Notes: a model not told the origin generated them from the letters alone. Positions 46,510 to 57,023 are shown, counted from the first letter of the stretch. The stretch is DNA of 64,000 nucleotides from an uncultured Pirellulaceae bacterium (GCA_937941455.1 CALDHM010000008.1:1-64000), one strand, 5' to 3'. Translations and numbers: made by a program.

Positions 46510-48228
46510 ATGAACGAACACGAAAAACCAGAAACCGATGAACCAAGCAACGCGGTGCCAGGCTCTGATGTGCCGACGTCTGGTCAAGCGAACGCTGCCG
46601 TGGTCGCCGAACTTGTCAATGAACGCTCGGCCAACGGCTTGGCACAGGCCGGAGGCTCGCCAGTTTATCGTCACGGATGGACGGCGTGGGTCAGTTGGCT
46701 GGCGATTATCGGGATGGTTTTGTTCCAGATCGCGACGAACCAACTGGAGCCCGAGGCGCCGGCGGGCGAGGACGCTACAGTCAATATCATGGACGCCCAA
46801 CTGCAAGGCAAAATAGCGATGTTCCTGGAATCGGTCGCACCGGCGGGGGGACAACCTGGCGCGATTTCGGATAAATCTCCTGTGTCAGTCTTGCAGGGTG
46901 TCGATTCCGGTTCCGTACAATCGCGGCTGGCAAAGGCGATTTTGCTGGCCCACTTCAAAGATCTCGCTGGGGCGCGGCGAGCGGTCGAGGAACTTGATCG
47001 CGCGATCACAAACGCGGCGTATCAACCGACGGCATCCCAAAAGCGGTTGATCGGCATCACACGCGAGCTGCTACAAATGCCCCCGGTCGAACCCGCGGCG
47101 TCGCAGCCGACGACCGAGAGTAGTGAGGCGACACAGGTTCCTGAAAAATCGACCGGAGCCGAGACGCAAGAATCCGAGATACAACGCGGTGAGGCCGCGG
47201 CGAGTGAGGTAGGACGACTCTCGCCCGAGGATCGACAATTCCTGATCAAGCAATTGGGGTGGATCGGCGAGTTGGGAGCGGGGTTGCAGGGCGGCGAAAC
47301 GGCAGCAGTGAACCAGGATGTCGTTGCCGCGTCATGGAAAACCGTGTTCGGATTGGTATTCCTAGGAATGGGAGTAATTCTTTGGGGCTTGATCGGACTG
47401 GTCGCCGGGGCGGTCATACTCTACCTGTTAGTGACGGGGCGACTACGCTCGCGATTCGAAAGTCAAACACTGCGTTCGGTGTTCTACTTGGAAACGTTCG
47501 CGATTTGGATGGTATCGTTCGTTGCCGCACAGATCGGTATAGCCGTTTTGGTGCGAGTGTTTCTGGGAGAGGCCGGGCAGGATCGGCAGGTATTATTGAG
47601 TTGGGTCATGTACCTGATGCCGGTTGCCTTCTTGGGTTCTCTCGTCGTCCTCCTTTGGCCGTTGCTGCGCGGCGTGTCGGTGGGCGACCTGCGACGCGAT
47701 ATTGGCTGGTATGGGAATCCGCTGGTGGAAGGTTTTTGGGGAGTCGTTGGTCAATTAAGTTCGTTCCTACTGCTGGCGGCTGGTTTTATTGCAACGATCA
47801 TCATCGTCAACGTTCTGAACATGTGGCGTTCGCCGGCTGATGAATTGGCAGGGCTAGAGACCATGGGACACCCGATTCAAGAGGTGTTGAGCGGCGATTT
47901 CAAGTTGGTCTTGGTCGTATTCTTCGCGACCTGCGTCTGTGCACCGCTTGTTGAGGAAACGTTATTCCGCGGAGTTTTTTACCGGTATCTACGGGATGTT
48001 TGGCAAGGGTGGGGCGCCGTCTGGAAAGTCTTGTTTGCCGTACTGACCAACAGCCTTATTTTTGCGGTCATCCACCCGCAGGGGATTGCTGGGGTACCGG
48101 TTTTGACCGCGCTGGCGGTGATGCTGTCGTTGATCCGAGAGTATCGGGGCAGTCTGTGGGGATCGGTTACTGTGCATGCCGTTCATAATTTTTTTGTCAC
48201 GCTGATGGCTTATTTGCTGATGAGCTAA
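46510..48228 (+). CDS. CPBP intramembrane metalloprotease with long N-terminal region
   Basis: A 572-residue membrane protein. Residues 1-55 are polar, then one helix (WVSWLAIIGMVLFQIA). An extracytoplasmic or cytoplasmic region of about 200 residues follows, with a low-complexity TEST/EES stretch. A C-terminal membrane half carries the CPBP/Abi motifs: EETLFRG (EExxxR) in APLVEETLFRGVFYRYLR, FAVIHP, and the last His-containing VTVHAVHNFF. Such proteases cleave prenylated or membrane substrates, or serve in bacteriocin immunity; the target here is unknown. Starts at ATG 46510, 30 bp after the glycosylase gene. Confidence 0.85.
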   Translation: MNEHEKPETDEPSNAVPGSDVPTSGQANAAVVAELVNERSANGLAQAGGSPVYRHGWTAWVSWLAIIGMVLFQIATNQLEPEAPAGEDATVNIMDAQLQGKIAMFLESVAPAGGQPGAISDKSPVSVLQGVDSGSVQSRLAKAILLAHFKDLAGARRAVEELDRAITNAAYQPTASQKRLIGITRELLQMPPVEPAASQPTTESSEATQVPEKSTGAETQESEIQRGEAAASEVGRLSPEDRQFLIKQLGWIGELGAGLQGGETAAVNQDVVAASWKTVFGLVFLGMGVILWGLIGLVAGAVILYLLVTGRLRSRFESQTLRSVFYLETFAIWMVSFVAAQIGIAVLVRVFLGEAGQDRQVLLSWVMYLMPVAFLGSLVVLLWPLLRGVSVGDLRRDIGWYGNPLVEGFWGVVGQLSSFLLLAAGFIATIIIVNVLNMWRSPADELAGLETMGHPIQEVLSGDFKLVLVVFFATCVCAPLVEETLFRGVFYRYLRDVWQGWGAVWKVLFAVLTNSLIFAVIHPQGIAGVPVLTALAVMLSLIREYRGSLWGSVTVHAVHNFFVTLMAYLLMS

Positions 48229-48270
48229 CTGTCTGGAAAAAGTCAGCGAATCGGATCAAGAAAGGAATGC

Positions 48271-49512
48271 ATGTTTCGCGTCAACGAAAATTTTCTCCAG
48301 CTTCAATCGGGTTATTTGTTTCCTGAAATTGGCCGACGTGTGCAAGCGTTTGCCGCAGCGAACCCGGCAGCGGACATCATCCGCATGGGCATTGGCGATG
48401 TGACCGAACCACTTCCGGCCAAATGCATCGAGGCGATGCACGCGGCGATCGACGAGTTGGGGCACCGGGAAACGTTTCGCGGGTATGGCCCGGAGCAGGG
48501 TTATGCGTTTTTGCGGGAGGCCATTGCAGAGCACGACTACCAAGCCCGCGGGGCGAACGTAGCAGCCGACGAGATTTTCGTTTCCGACGGTTCGAAATGC
48601 GACTGCGGAAATATCCTCGATATTTTGGGGCCAGGTAATCGGATTGCCGTTTGCGATCCGGTTTATCCGGTTTACGTCGACACGAATGTCATGGCGGGGA
48701 ATACGAACGGGTCGATCGCTGCGGCGCGTTATGGGGGACTGATTTATTTGGAGATGGATGAGTCGAATGGATTTGATCCCCCACTCCCCGAGCAACCGGT
48801 CGATGTGATCTATTTGTGCTTTCCGAACAATCCGACAGGTACGGTGGCCAGCCGGGAGAGCTTGCAACGCTGGGTCGATTACGCCCGGGACCATCGCAGC
48901 TTGATCTTGTTCGATGCGGCCTACGAGGCTTATATCTCCGATCCCGACCTTCCGCATTCGATCTTCGAGATCGAGGGAGCGCGCGAGGTCGCGATCGAAT
49001 TTCGCAGTTTCAGCAAAACGGCTGGCTTCACGGGCGTTCGCTGCGCGTTCACGGTAGTCCCTCGTGACTTGCACGTCGTCACGTGCGGTGGCGAACGCGT
49101 CTCGCTACACTCGTTGTGGTATCGGCGGCATACGACCAAATTCAACGGCGCGTCTTATCCGGTTCAGCGGGGCGCTGCGGCGATTTACACACCCGAGGGA
49201 CGACGACAGGTGCGGGAGTTGATTAGCGGCTACATGCAGAATGCAACGACTATTCGCCAGGGATTACTTGCCGCGGGATTTCGTTGCTATGGCGGGGTCC
49301 ATGCGCCCTACGTCTGGCTGAAGACGCCGGACGGTTTGAGCAGCTGGGATTTTTTCGATCAATTGCTGCAGAAGTGCCAAGTGGTCGGGACCCCCGGCAG
49401 CGGATTCGGTGCTGCGGGCGAAGGATATTTTCGCTTGAGCGCCTTCAATTCTCGGCAGAAGACCGCCGAAGCGGTCGCGCGAATCGCCGCGGCCTATTCG
49501 GCGGTCGGCTGA
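48271..49512 (+). CDS. dapL: LL-diaminopimelate aminotransferase
   Basis: A 413-residue PLP enzyme of the DapL pathway, converting tetrahydrodipicolinate directly to LL-diaminopimelate for lysine and peptidoglycan precursor synthesis. Family marks: [31 protein letters not shown], the [15 protein letters not shown] segment, [34 protein letters not shown] and the PLP lysine in [20 protein letters not shown] precedes ATG 48271. DapL is usual in planctomycetes and chlamydiae. Confidence 0.96.
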   Translation: MFRVNENFLQLQSGYLFPEIGRRVQAFAAANPAADIIRMGIGDVTEPLPAKCIEAMHAAIDELGHRETFRGYGPEQGYAFLREAIAEHDYQARGANVAADEIFVSDGSKCDCGNILDILGPGNRIAVCDPVYPVYVDTNVMAGNTNGSIAAARYGGLIYLEMDESNGFDPPLPEQPVDVIYLCFPNNPTGTVASRESLQRWVDYARDHRSLILFDAAYEAYISDPDLPHSIFEIEGAREVAIEFRSFSKTAGFTGVRCAFTVVPRDLHVVTCGGERVSLHSLWYRRHTTKFNGASYPVQRGAAAIYTPEGRRQVRELISGYMQNATTIRQGLLAAGFRCYGGVHAPYVWLKTPDGLSSWDFFDQLLQKCQVVGTPGSGFGAAGEGYFRLSAFNSRQKTAEAVARIAAAYSAVG

Positions 49513-49684
49513 CGCCGAGTTGCGCGGGAAGGCACCTTGCCGAGCCAATCCGATCGTATTTCGCTGCCGCCGTCAAGCTTGTCGGTTTTTTCGGCGGAAC
49601 GTAGGATATCGGACTGGAGTGCGAAAGCGGCCGAGGTGGTTCCGCCAATTCGCCTTCAGCAACATGGCTTAGTTGGGACAATCC

Positions 49685-50746
49685 ATGAACGTCGCTTTGC
49701 CGGGCACCATGCCCGCCCTTAAAAAACTCCAAGCTGCACCCGGATTAAGCTTCGTTTCCGAGGTGAATCTGCCCGCGGTCGGTCCCCGAGATGTGTTGAT
49801 CCAAGTCACCCACGCGGGGATTTGCGGCACCGATCGGCATATCTATGAATGGGACGAGTGGAGCCAAAATCGGATCCCTATCGGAATTACGACGGGCCAT
49901 GAGTTTTGTGGAAAGGTCATTAAAGTTGGACCGGCGGTTACTCGAGTCGCTGTAGGCGATCGCGTCAGTGCCGAGGGGCATTTAGCTTGCGGCCGATGCG
50001 AAGCTTGTCGTACGGGTAACGCGCACATTTGCGACAACGTGAGAATCTTTGGCATCGACTGCGACGGATGTTTTGCGACGTATCACGCGGTGATCGAAGA
50101 CAACGTCTGGCACGTGCATCCCGAGATTCCTGACCACATCGCGGCTGTGTTCGATCCCTTGGGGAATGCCGTGCACACGGTCATGACGGCCGGGGTCAGC
50201 GGCAAGTCGGTGCTGGTGACTGGTGTAGGAATCATCGGCTTGATGGCCGTCAGTGTCGCCAAGGCCGCTGGTGCCGCTCAAATCATTGCGACCGATGTCG
50301 ATCCGCGGCGGCTAGAGCTTGCCCGGCAACTTGGAGCCAATCAGGCTTTCAATGCCCGGGAGCCGTGGGTGAACGAAGTCCGAGCGGCTACAGGGGGCCG
50401 AGGCCCGCAAGTCGTTCTGGAAATGAGCGGTCATCCTCAGGCAATTCGCGATGGCTTCGCAGCTCTGCAACCGGGAGGCACGGTCGCCATTTTGGGAATC
50501 CCAAGTCGCGAAGTGACATTGGACCTGTCCTCTGCGATCATTTTCAAAGGTGCCACGGTCTACGGCATCAATGGCCGCCGGATGTTTGAAACTTGGTACC
50601 AGATGGAGCGGATGATACTCTCGAAACGCCTGCAGCTCGATCCCATCATCACTCATCAAATTGATATGCAAGATTTCGAACGTGGTTTCCGCATGATGCA
50701 GTCTGGCGAAGCGATCAAGGTGGTGATGAAGATTCCGACGGCCTAA
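49685..50746 (+). CDS. tdh: L-threonine 3-dehydrogenase-like zinc alcohol dehydrogenase
   Basis: A 353-residue medium-chain dehydrogenase. Catalytic zinc: C in AGICGTDRHIYEWDEW and the GHEFCG segment. Structural zinc: CGRCEACRTGNAHIC. The NAD-binding Rossmann motif reads VTGVGIIGLMAVSVAKAAGA. The order HIYEWDEWSQNRI and GITTGHEF is the Tdh pattern, making 2-amino-3-ketobutyrate from threonine; the kbl gene that often follows is absent. ATG 49685 is used over TTG 49673. It lies downstream of dapL but with a 172-bp gap. Confidence 0.88.
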   Translation: MNVALPGTMPALKKLQAAPGLSFVSEVNLPAVGPRDVLIQVTHAGICGTDRHIYEWDEWSQNRIPIGITTGHEFCGKVIKVGPAVTRVAVGDRVSAEGHLACGRCEACRTGNAHICDNVRIFGIDCDGCFATYHAVIEDNVWHVHPEIPDHIAAVFDPLGNAVHTVMTAGVSGKSVLVTGVGIIGLMAVSVAKAAGAAQIIATDVDPRRLELARQLGANQAFNAREPWVNEVRAATGGRGPQVVLEMSGHPQAIRDGFAALQPGGTVAILGIPSREVTLDLSSAIIFKGATVYGINGRRMFETWYQMERMILSKRLQLDPIITHQIDMQDFERGFRMMQSGEAIKVVMKIPTA

Positions 50747-50839
50747 GGTGGTCTATTGCGGGGGGCATTAGCCGACCGCCGCAAAACGCCACAGCATCAA
50801 GCAACTTTTTCCGCGTGGAGAGGATAAGTGTTCAGGTGC

Positions 50840-51331
50840 TCATTCGCGAAGTACTGAAGTGTGGTCGTGAATAATCTTCCACTGATTCCCGATCCGTTTC
50901 AAAACCAGGGTATACTTTCCCGAAACTGGGGGCTGATTCGTGTCCGCTGCGAAGATAAGCCGCCAGCTTCCCACGACCATGGCAGCGTCATCGGCCAGCA
51001 GCGTGATTTCCAAGTCGCTGAAATCGAGTTGCCCCATTTTTTCTCGGGTTTGGTAGTTGGCTCGGTAGCGATCCTTGGTGGCTTGCCAACCGCGGGTGAT
51101 CTTGCCGGACGAGCAGAACGTCAAGTCTGCTGAATTCCAATAGGTTTCCATAAAGCCATCGATATCGCCACGATTCCAACAATCGACTTGCATCTGCAGC
51201 AAGGCGGCGATTTTTTGTTGGTCGTCCGCGCGGTGGAGCAGCGCTCGAGCGGGAGCTGATCCTACCAATCCGGGGATCGTCAACAGAACACTTACGAAGA
51301 AGAACGGGAAACTATAGCCGCGTTGGATCAT
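50840..51331 (-). CDS. Secreted SnoaL/NTF2-like (DUF4440-type) protein
   Basis: A 163-residue exported protein. A signal peptide-like segment (FPFFFVSVLLTIPGLVGSAPA) precedes an NTF2-like fold: LLQMQVDCWNRGDIDGFMETYW, LTFCSSGKITRGWQATKDRY, VGSWRLIF, YTLVLKRIGNQWKIIHDH. Such cone-shaped domains bind small ligands or act as simple enzymes, so no specific role is given. ATG 51331 gives a good signal peptide; ATG 51391 adds 20 polar residues. It is divergent from ktrB. Confidence 0.78.
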   Translation of the reverse strand: MIQRGYSFPFFFVSVLLTIPGLVGSAPARALLHRADDQQKIAALLQMQVDCWNRGDIDGFMETYWNSADLTFCSSGKITRGWQATKDRYRANYQTREKMGQLDFSDLEITLLADDAAMVVGSWRLIFAADTNQPPVSGKYTLVLKRIGNQWKIIHDHTSVLRE

Positions 51332-51425
51332 TGGGTTCACCGTGTTTTGTGGCGAATTTGCCGCCCATTGACGGAAATCTGCCTTGTCCATCTAATTCGA
51401 GTCATCTCGGCAACGTACAATCATC

Positions 51426-52868
51426 ATGTCTCAAAAGCCACGATCCCGTCAAGAAAAGAATGCCAAGCGTGCGACGCGGCGCGATATCCCTCGGCGAAAG
51501 ACGCGGCGTCATGTTCGGATCGGGGGTTGGTCTCCACTGGAGATGTTGCTGGTATCGTTTCTTGGGATGATCGGGCTGGGGACGATCGGGATGCAAAGCA
51601 TTCCAGGGTTGTTCACGACTGAACCGCTCAGTTTTTTAGACAGCCTGTTTACCGTCACGAGCGCTGTGTGCATCACGGGTTTGGTGGTCGCTGACACGGG
51701 TGCCGTGTTCACGTTTTGGGGGGAGTTGTATCTGCTGCTGCTGATTCAACTGGGCGGGCTGGGGATTCTCACGTTGGCCAGCGCCATTTTGTCGGCCATG
51801 GGTCTGCGTCCGAGTATCAAAGCTGAAATGGCGATACTGCCCAATGACTCCGTGTTTACACTGATTCCCACCCGCCGCTTGATCGCCGATGTGTTGAAGT
51901 TCACCTTGTTATTCGAAACGCTGGGAGCGATCGCGTTGTATCTAATTTGGGCGCCGCAGCAGGGGTGGCAAGCAGCGATCTGGCCGGCGATCTTTCACTC
52001 GGTCAGCGCCTTTTGTAACGCTGGCTTCTCCCTTCATTCGAATTCTCTGATCGATTACCGAAATTCACCGGTAACGTTATTGGTCATTACGGGTTTAGTA
52101 GTCGCTGGGGGGATTGGGTTCATTACGTTGGAAGAATTTTTCAAGTGGATCCGAACTGTGCGCGGACGGTCGCGTTATAGAATTTCCTTGCATTCGCAAG
52201 TGGTGCTGTGGGGGACGCTGTTACTGCTCATCGTGCCGCCGTTCATCTTCGGCTATTTCGAATGGAATCGCAGCCTCAGCGAACTCCGAGTGACGGATAA
52301 AGTCGTCAATTCTTTGTTCTTGAGCGTGACGCCGCGGACTGCTGGTTTTAATACGATCGATTACGGATCGGCTTCGGAGTCGACTATTTTGTTGACGATG
52401 ATCTTGATGATGATTGGCGGTGCACCGGCATCGTTGGCCGGCGGAATGAAGATAACCACGTTCATGTTGTTGGGACTGTTGGCTTGGTCGAGGATTCGTC
52501 GACAGCATGTCGTGAATTGCCGGAATCGAACGATTCCAGACAATACGGTTTACCGGGCGGTCGGTGTGTTCGTGATCATGACCACACTGATGATCATCGG
52601 TCTATTCATCTTGCAAGTCGTCGATGAGCCAGCGGGAGCCGACCGCCTGCTGATCGCCCGCGTTTTCGAGGTCGTCAGCGCGATGAATACCGTCGGGCTC
52701 TCGATGGGTCTGAGTGACGATTTGAGCGCTGGTGGAAAGATCGTCGTGGTCGCGATGACGTTCATTGGCCGGATTGGGCCGCTGACACTTCTGACCGCTT
52801 TTGACGAGAGTTCCGGCCCATCGAGGGATGCGTTTCGTTATGCTGCGGAAGATGTGTTGGTAGGGTAG
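51426..52868 (+). CDS. ktrB: K+ uptake transmembrane subunit KtrB/TrkH
   Basis: A 480-residue SKT-family potassium translocator, with four pore repeats. Selectivity loops: TSAVCITGLVV, HSVSAFCNAGFSL, SVTPRTAGFNTI and SAMNTVGLSMG, each with the conserved Gly. The GGAPASLAGGMKITTF segment matches the gating loop before the fourth repeat. A basic N-terminal extension of about 30 residues (MSQKPRSRQEKNAK) lies in the cytoplasm. The regulatory subunit gene begins 5 bp after its stop. Confidence 0.94.
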   Translation: MSQKPRSRQEKNAKRATRRDIPRRKTRRHVRIGGWSPLEMLLVSFLGMIGLGTIGMQSIPGLFTTEPLSFLDSLFTVTSAVCITGLVVADTGAVFTFWGELYLLLLIQLGGLGILTLASAILSAMGLRPSIKAEMAILPNDSVFTLIPTRRLIADVLKFTLLFETLGAIALYLIWAPQQGWQAAIWPAIFHSVSAFCNAGFSLHSNSLIDYRNSPVTLLVITGLVVAGGIGFITLEEFFKWIRTVRGRSRYRISLHSQVVLWGTLLLLIVPPFIFGYFEWNRSLSELRVTDKVVNSLFLSVTPRTAGFNTIDYGSASESTILLTMILMMIGGAPASLAGGMKITTFMLLGLLAWSRIRRQHVVNCRNRTIPDNTVYRAVGVFVIMTTLMIIGLFILQVVDEPAGADRLLIARVFEVVSAMNTVGLSMGLSDDLSAGGKIVVVAMTFIGRIGPLTLLTAFDESSGPSRDAFRYAAEDVLVG

Positions 52869-52873
52869 TACGC

Positions 52874-53542
52874 ATGCGCACCAAAAATAAACGTTTTTTT
52901 GTGGTCGGTTTGGGGAATTTTGGCTATGCGATAGCGGAGCGACTGACTGAATTGGGTCATGAAGTGATTGCGGTCGATCTCGATCCGGAAACGATCGATC
53001 GCATCGGGCCGCTGATCACACGTGCTGCAGTTGCGGACGCAACGGATCTCGAAACTTTGCGCAAGTTAGGGGGCGATACGGTAGATGCCGCGGTCGTTTC
53101 GACCGGCGATGATATTACGGCGAGTATTTTGGCCGTTCTCGCGTTACACGACCTGAAAATCCGAGAGATTTATGTCAAGGTGATATCGAGAGATCACGGT
53201 CGCGTCATGGAAAAACTCGGCGTCAGCGAAACGGTGTTCCCGGAGCGAGATACGGCGTTGGGACTGGCTGCAAAAATTTGTGGCCGCTCGTTGCTGAAAT
53301 ATTTGCCGCTCGGTACGAATTTTTCGATTCAAGAAATGGGAATCCCCAATTCGTGGGTTTCTAAAACGATCGGCGAATTGGGGATTCGCCAAGCCTATGA
53401 CATCACGATTTTGGCGATCCACGATATCCTGACCGACAAATTCTATGCGACGCCAGGTCCCGATTATCGCTTGAAGGATTCAGATACGTTGTTCGTTGCT
53501 GGAACGGATCAAGCGCTCAAAAGAATTGCTTTGATCGACTGA
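52874..53542 (+). CDS. ktrA: K+ uptake regulatory subunit KtrA/TrkA
   Basis: A 222-residue cytoplasmic RCK protein. An N-terminal Rossmann domain (FFVVGLGNFGYAIAERLTELGHEVIAVD) binds nucleotide, and a C-terminal TrkA-C domain (ISVT-like region here FSIQEMGIPNSWVSKTIGELGI) follows. It assembles as a ring on KtrB and gates potassium and sodium flux. Length is standard. Together with ktrB it forms a two-gene operon. Confidence 0.95.
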   Translation: MRTKNKRFFVVGLGNFGYAIAERLTELGHEVIAVDLDPETIDRIGPLITRAAVADATDLETLRKLGGDTVDAAVVSTGDDITASILAVLALHDLKIREIYVKVISRDHGRVMEKLGVSETVFPERDTALGLAAKICGRSLLKYLPLGTNFSIQEMGIPNSWVSKTIGELGIRQAYDITILAIHDILTDKFYATPGPDYRLKDSDTLFVAGTDQALKRIALID

Positions 53543-53722
53543 TTGGCTCGGCTGTACCCAGTTCCTGGTATTTAAACTTGGGTTGATCGGTCTCAGCGAA
53601 TTGTCGCATCGCGGAGCTTGACAAAAGCCGCGTGCCTCGATCGCGCAGAATACCATTACGGTTGGTGCTTCAATTCCTGGTGGCGGACGCCGGGCAAGGT
53701 CGCGAGATGACCGGCGGCGAGG

Positions 53723-55411
53723 TCAAATCTTGGTGGCTTCCCAGAAGCGTTTTTCGCCGTTGTTGTCGCCGATCATGATCAGATTGGCATTGGCTGGCAA
53801 CGGCATCCGTGGATCGGGAGTTCCTGAGAATTTTCCATCGATTTCAACCCCCACGACATTGCAGCCTGTCGTTTGCCGGAGACGGCATTCGGCTAACGAT
53901 TTGCCGACCATCGAAGGCGGAACATTTACCTTAAAGACTTCCAGCCCCTCCGCCAGCGATAACAGATGGTCACGGCGCAGCATGTTGAAAATCGTCGTGC
54001 TGCCCATCGATGCGTAGGACATCACGAAGTCGGCGCCGGCGCGATGAAGCGTGCTGACGTTCCGATCCTGGTTCGCGCGAGCGAGGATTTCCACGTCGGG
54101 ACGAAGTTTTCGGCAATAAATCGAGAGGTAAACGTTAATGTCATCGTCGTGGCTGGTGATCACGACGGTCGAGCATTTGCGAATACCGGCTTTTTCGAGG
54201 ATCTCCAGTTCCGCGGCATCCCCCATAATGTACCGTTGCGGGTCGCGGATACGATCGGGGTTTTTCTCAATAATGCAGTAGTCGATGTCCGATTGCGCTA
54301 GTCCCTTGGCCGTCGCACGACCGACTCGCCCGCCTCCGATGATGATGACCTGAGTGTCTTTATGCCCGTAAACGCAAAAGAGAGCATCGTACTCGTCGAG
54401 CTCACGGCGGGTGCCCGATAGCAACAGAACCGAGCTCGAATGAATTTGCGTATCCGGGCCGGCCAGCGTGAATTTTCCCCGATCCCAAATGCCGACAACA
54501 TTCACGCGCGTGAATTCGTCCAGCTTGATTTCTCGCAACTTTCTGCCCACTAGCGGGGTCCCTGCCGCGGCAGCCTCAGCGATCAAGAGTTCGCCAAACG
54601 AGCCGACGACGTGGGTCCGGGCATCACGGCCGAGAACTCGGCGGGAGAGCGCCTGGCCGAGCATCGTTCCGAACTGGATGACTTGGTTGCACCCGGCGAG
54701 TTCCAGGATATCGACGGCAGCCGTCGAATTGGCAGAGGCCACGATTTTCACGGTGGTCGAGATTTCACGCACGGTGAACGCGATATTCGTGTTGGCCGTA
54801 TCGGAGCGTGTGGTGACGACCATGGCTGCTCGCTCGACGCGAGCCTTTTCATAAGTTGCCCGGTCATCACGCTTTCCCACCATGACGTGAATCCCCTCGT
54901 CCGACAGCTTCAAGGCATCGTTGATCTCTTCGACAATCACCACATAAGGAATTCGGAAGCGATTCAAAAGTTCGATCAAGGCTCGTTCAACGATATCGAG
55001 GTTCGTGAGGATCACGTGACCCGAAATCGTTTCGGGCAAGGAACGAGGAGCCTGCGCGGCAGCCTGTGCTTCCATCCACGGGACGTAGAAAAACTGGATG
55101 AACATGAACGGCAGCAGAACCAGCATGAAGGTGGTCCCTGAGATGATCACGATGATCGTGAAGAGTCGCCCGAGGTCGCTTTCGAAGACGATATCCCCAA
55201 AGCCGAGGGTCGACATGGTGACGAACACCCAATAGACGCCGCCGATCCACGTGTGATCCTTTCCCTCGCGCTCCATCAGGACCTGGAAAATGATCGTGTA
55301 AATCACCACCATGACGAAAAACAAGCCCAACAGCCGCGCGAGTGCCACCAAATTTCGCCGTCGATTGGGGTCTTGGATGAAATGCAGAATGATAGGCAAG
55401 AATTTGAACAC
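53723..55411 (-). CDS. Potassium channel with two RCK units
   Basis: A 562-residue K+ channel-like protein. Two membrane helices surround the filter TMSTLGFGDIVF (TLGFGD, about residues 68-73; GFG replaces GYG). The cytoplasmic part has two RCK-type TrkA-N/TrkA-C units: ETISGHVILTNLDIVERALI and DTQVIIIGGGRVGRATAKGL, each followed by a TrkA-C-like region. Such proteins resemble BK-like or MthK-type prokaryotic channels. GTG 55411 is preferred; the frame is open upstream to 55528, but those codons give no family similarity. The gene is convergent with ktrAB, 180 bp away. Confidence 0.87.
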   Translation of the reverse strand: MFKFLPIILHFIQDPNRRRNLVALARLLGLFFVMVVIYTIIFQVLMEREGKDHTWIGGVYWVFVTMSTLGFGDIVFESDLGRLFTIIVIISGTTFMLVLLPFMFIQFFYVPWMEAQAAAQAPRSLPETISGHVILTNLDIVERALIELLNRFRIPYVVIVEEINDALKLSDEGIHVMVGKRDDRATYEKARVERAAMVVTTRSDTANTNIAFTVREISTTVKIVASANSTAAVDILELAGCNQVIQFGTMLGQALSRRVLGRDARTHVVGSFGELLIAEAAAAGTPLVGRKLREIKLDEFTRVNVVGIWDRGKFTLAGPDTQIHSSSVLLLSGTRRELDEYDALFCVYGHKDTQVIIIGGGRVGRATAKGLAQSDIDYCIIEKNPDRIRDPQRYIMGDAAELEILEKAGIRKCSTVVITSHDDDINVYLSIYCRKLRPDVEILARANQDRNVSTLHRAGADFVMSYASMGSTTIFNMLRRDHLLSLAEGLEVFKVNVPPSMVGKSLAECRLRQTTGCNVVGVEIDGKFSGTPDPRMPLPANANLIMIGDNNGEKRFWEATKI

Positions 55412-55604
55412 GCTGAATGATCTCGCAGATGAACTTGATGGAATGACGCGGAAGTTCGCTTGCCGATTCTCCTCGCGGCCGGTTCCTATTGTTGCCAACG
55501 CTAGAAAGTTACAATACGGGGGGATCACGAGCCCGCAAAATTTTTAATTTGTCGGTCCCCCAATGGGTCAGCGGCATATCACGGTTTGAAATTTCGAGGT
55601 CCGC

Positions 55605-56969
55605 ATGGCTCCATCGAACAGCCACCGACACATCACGATCTTGATTTTATTGCTTGGCGGTTGCACGCTGTTTTCCGCAATGGCGGAGGTTGCGGCGCAA
55701 AACAACTGGCCCCAGTATCGGGGACCTGGTGCACGGGGCTTTGCCGACGATGCTCAGCCACCGGCGACCTGGTCGGCGACAGAAAACATCGAGTGGCGAC
55801 GAGATATTCCAGGCCGCGGTTGGTCGTCGCCGATCGTGTGGGGGGACAAGGTCTTTATCACTTCGGTCAGCGCCGAGGGTGCGGTTGAGGAGGCCAAGAA
55901 GGGGCTGTATTTCGGCGGTGAACGCTTAAAACCTTCGCCACACCAGCATGTTTGGATGGTCTACTGTCTGAATTTGGGTGATGGCGAGATCAGGTGGCAA
56001 CGGAAGGTGCACGAGGGGGCGCCTCAATCGACCATCCATATCAAAAATAGCTATGCATCCGAGACGGCAGCCACCGATGGCGAGCGAGTGTATTTCTGCT
56101 TTGGTAATGTGGGGATTTTTTGCTTCGATGTCGACGGGAATCCACTTTGGACTCATCGGCTCGAGCCACGCACGACGCGTTTCGGTTGGGGGACGTCAGC
56201 ATCGCCGGTGGTGCACGAGGGGATTGTTTATTACGTCAACGACAATGAGCAAGAGTCGTATCTCTTGGCGCTGTCGGCCAGCACCGGAGAAGAATTATGG
56301 CGAACGGCGCGCGACGAGCCGTCGAATTGGTCGACTCCGCTTATCTGGAAAAACCAACTTCGTACGGAAATCGTGACCGCAGGCACAGGCGGGGTTAAAT
56401 CGTACGATCTGCAGGGAAAACTTTTGTGGTCGCTGCAGGGTATGTCGAGCATCACGATTGCGACTCCCTACGAGTACGACGGCAACGTCGTCGTCAGTTC
56501 CGGTTACGTCATGGATCCCCGGCGGCTGATTTACGTGATCCGGCCTGGGGCGAGCGGGGACATTTCGCTCGCCGAGGGAGCGGCCCACAATCAGTTCGTG
56601 GTGTGGTCGCAACCTAGGGCTGCTCCCTACAATCCCAGTACGTTGATTTACCAAGATCGCTTGTACGTTCTCTATGACCGCGGCATGATCTCTTGTTTCG
56701 ATGCGCGAACGGGAGAGATAAGATTCGATCGTGAGCGGTTGCGAGGGGATTTTACGAGCTCACCGTGGGCGTATGGCGGCAAGGTGTTTTGCCTGAACGA
56801 AGATGGCGTGACCTTCGTACTGGCGGCTGGCGACGAATTCAAGTTGCTGCACGAAAATAAATTGGCCGAGGACGACATGGGGATGGCGACACCGGCCATC
56901 GTGGGCGACCGACTGCTGATCCGCACTGGCCGCCGACTTTACTCGATCAAAGCGTCTGCGGCAAACTAG
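55605..56969 (+). CDS. PQQ-binding-like beta-propeller repeat protein
   Basis: A 454-residue exported protein. A signal peptide-like segment (HITILILLLGGCTLFSAMAEVAA) has a Cys that could be a lipobox (GGC). The propeller starts NWPQYRGPGARGFADD with WRRDIPGRGWSSPIVWGDKVFITS, and blades recur with SASTGEELWRT and FDARTGEIRFDR. This is the very common planctomycete outer-layer PQQ-repeat family; it lacks the PQQ-dependent dehydrogenase catalytic motif, so an enzymatic role is doubtful. ATG 55605 starts the protein. Confidence 0.87.
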   Translation: MAPSNSHRHITILILLLGGCTLFSAMAEVAAQNNWPQYRGPGARGFADDAQPPATWSATENIEWRRDIPGRGWSSPIVWGDKVFITSVSAEGAVEEAKKGLYFGGERLKPSPHQHVWMVYCLNLGDGEIRWQRKVHEGAPQSTIHIKNSYASETAATDGERVYFCFGNVGIFCFDVDGNPLWTHRLEPRTTRFGWGTSASPVVHEGIVYYVNDNEQESYLLALSASTGEELWRTARDEPSNWSTPLIWKNQLRTEIVTAGTGGVKSYDLQGKLLWSLQGMSSITIATPYEYDGNVVVSSGYVMDPRRLIYVIRPGASGDISLAEGAAHNQFVVWSQPRAAPYNPSTLIYQDRLYVLYDRGMISCFDARTGEIRFDRERLRGDFTSSPWAYGGKVFCLNEDGVTFVLAAGDEFKLLHENKLAEDDMGMATPAIVGDRLLIRTGRRLYSIKASAAN

Positions 56970-57023
56970 GATCAGCCGACGACGGTTCGCAGATCTGCCA
57001 GAGGCCCTTGCCGGGCTTGGTGT

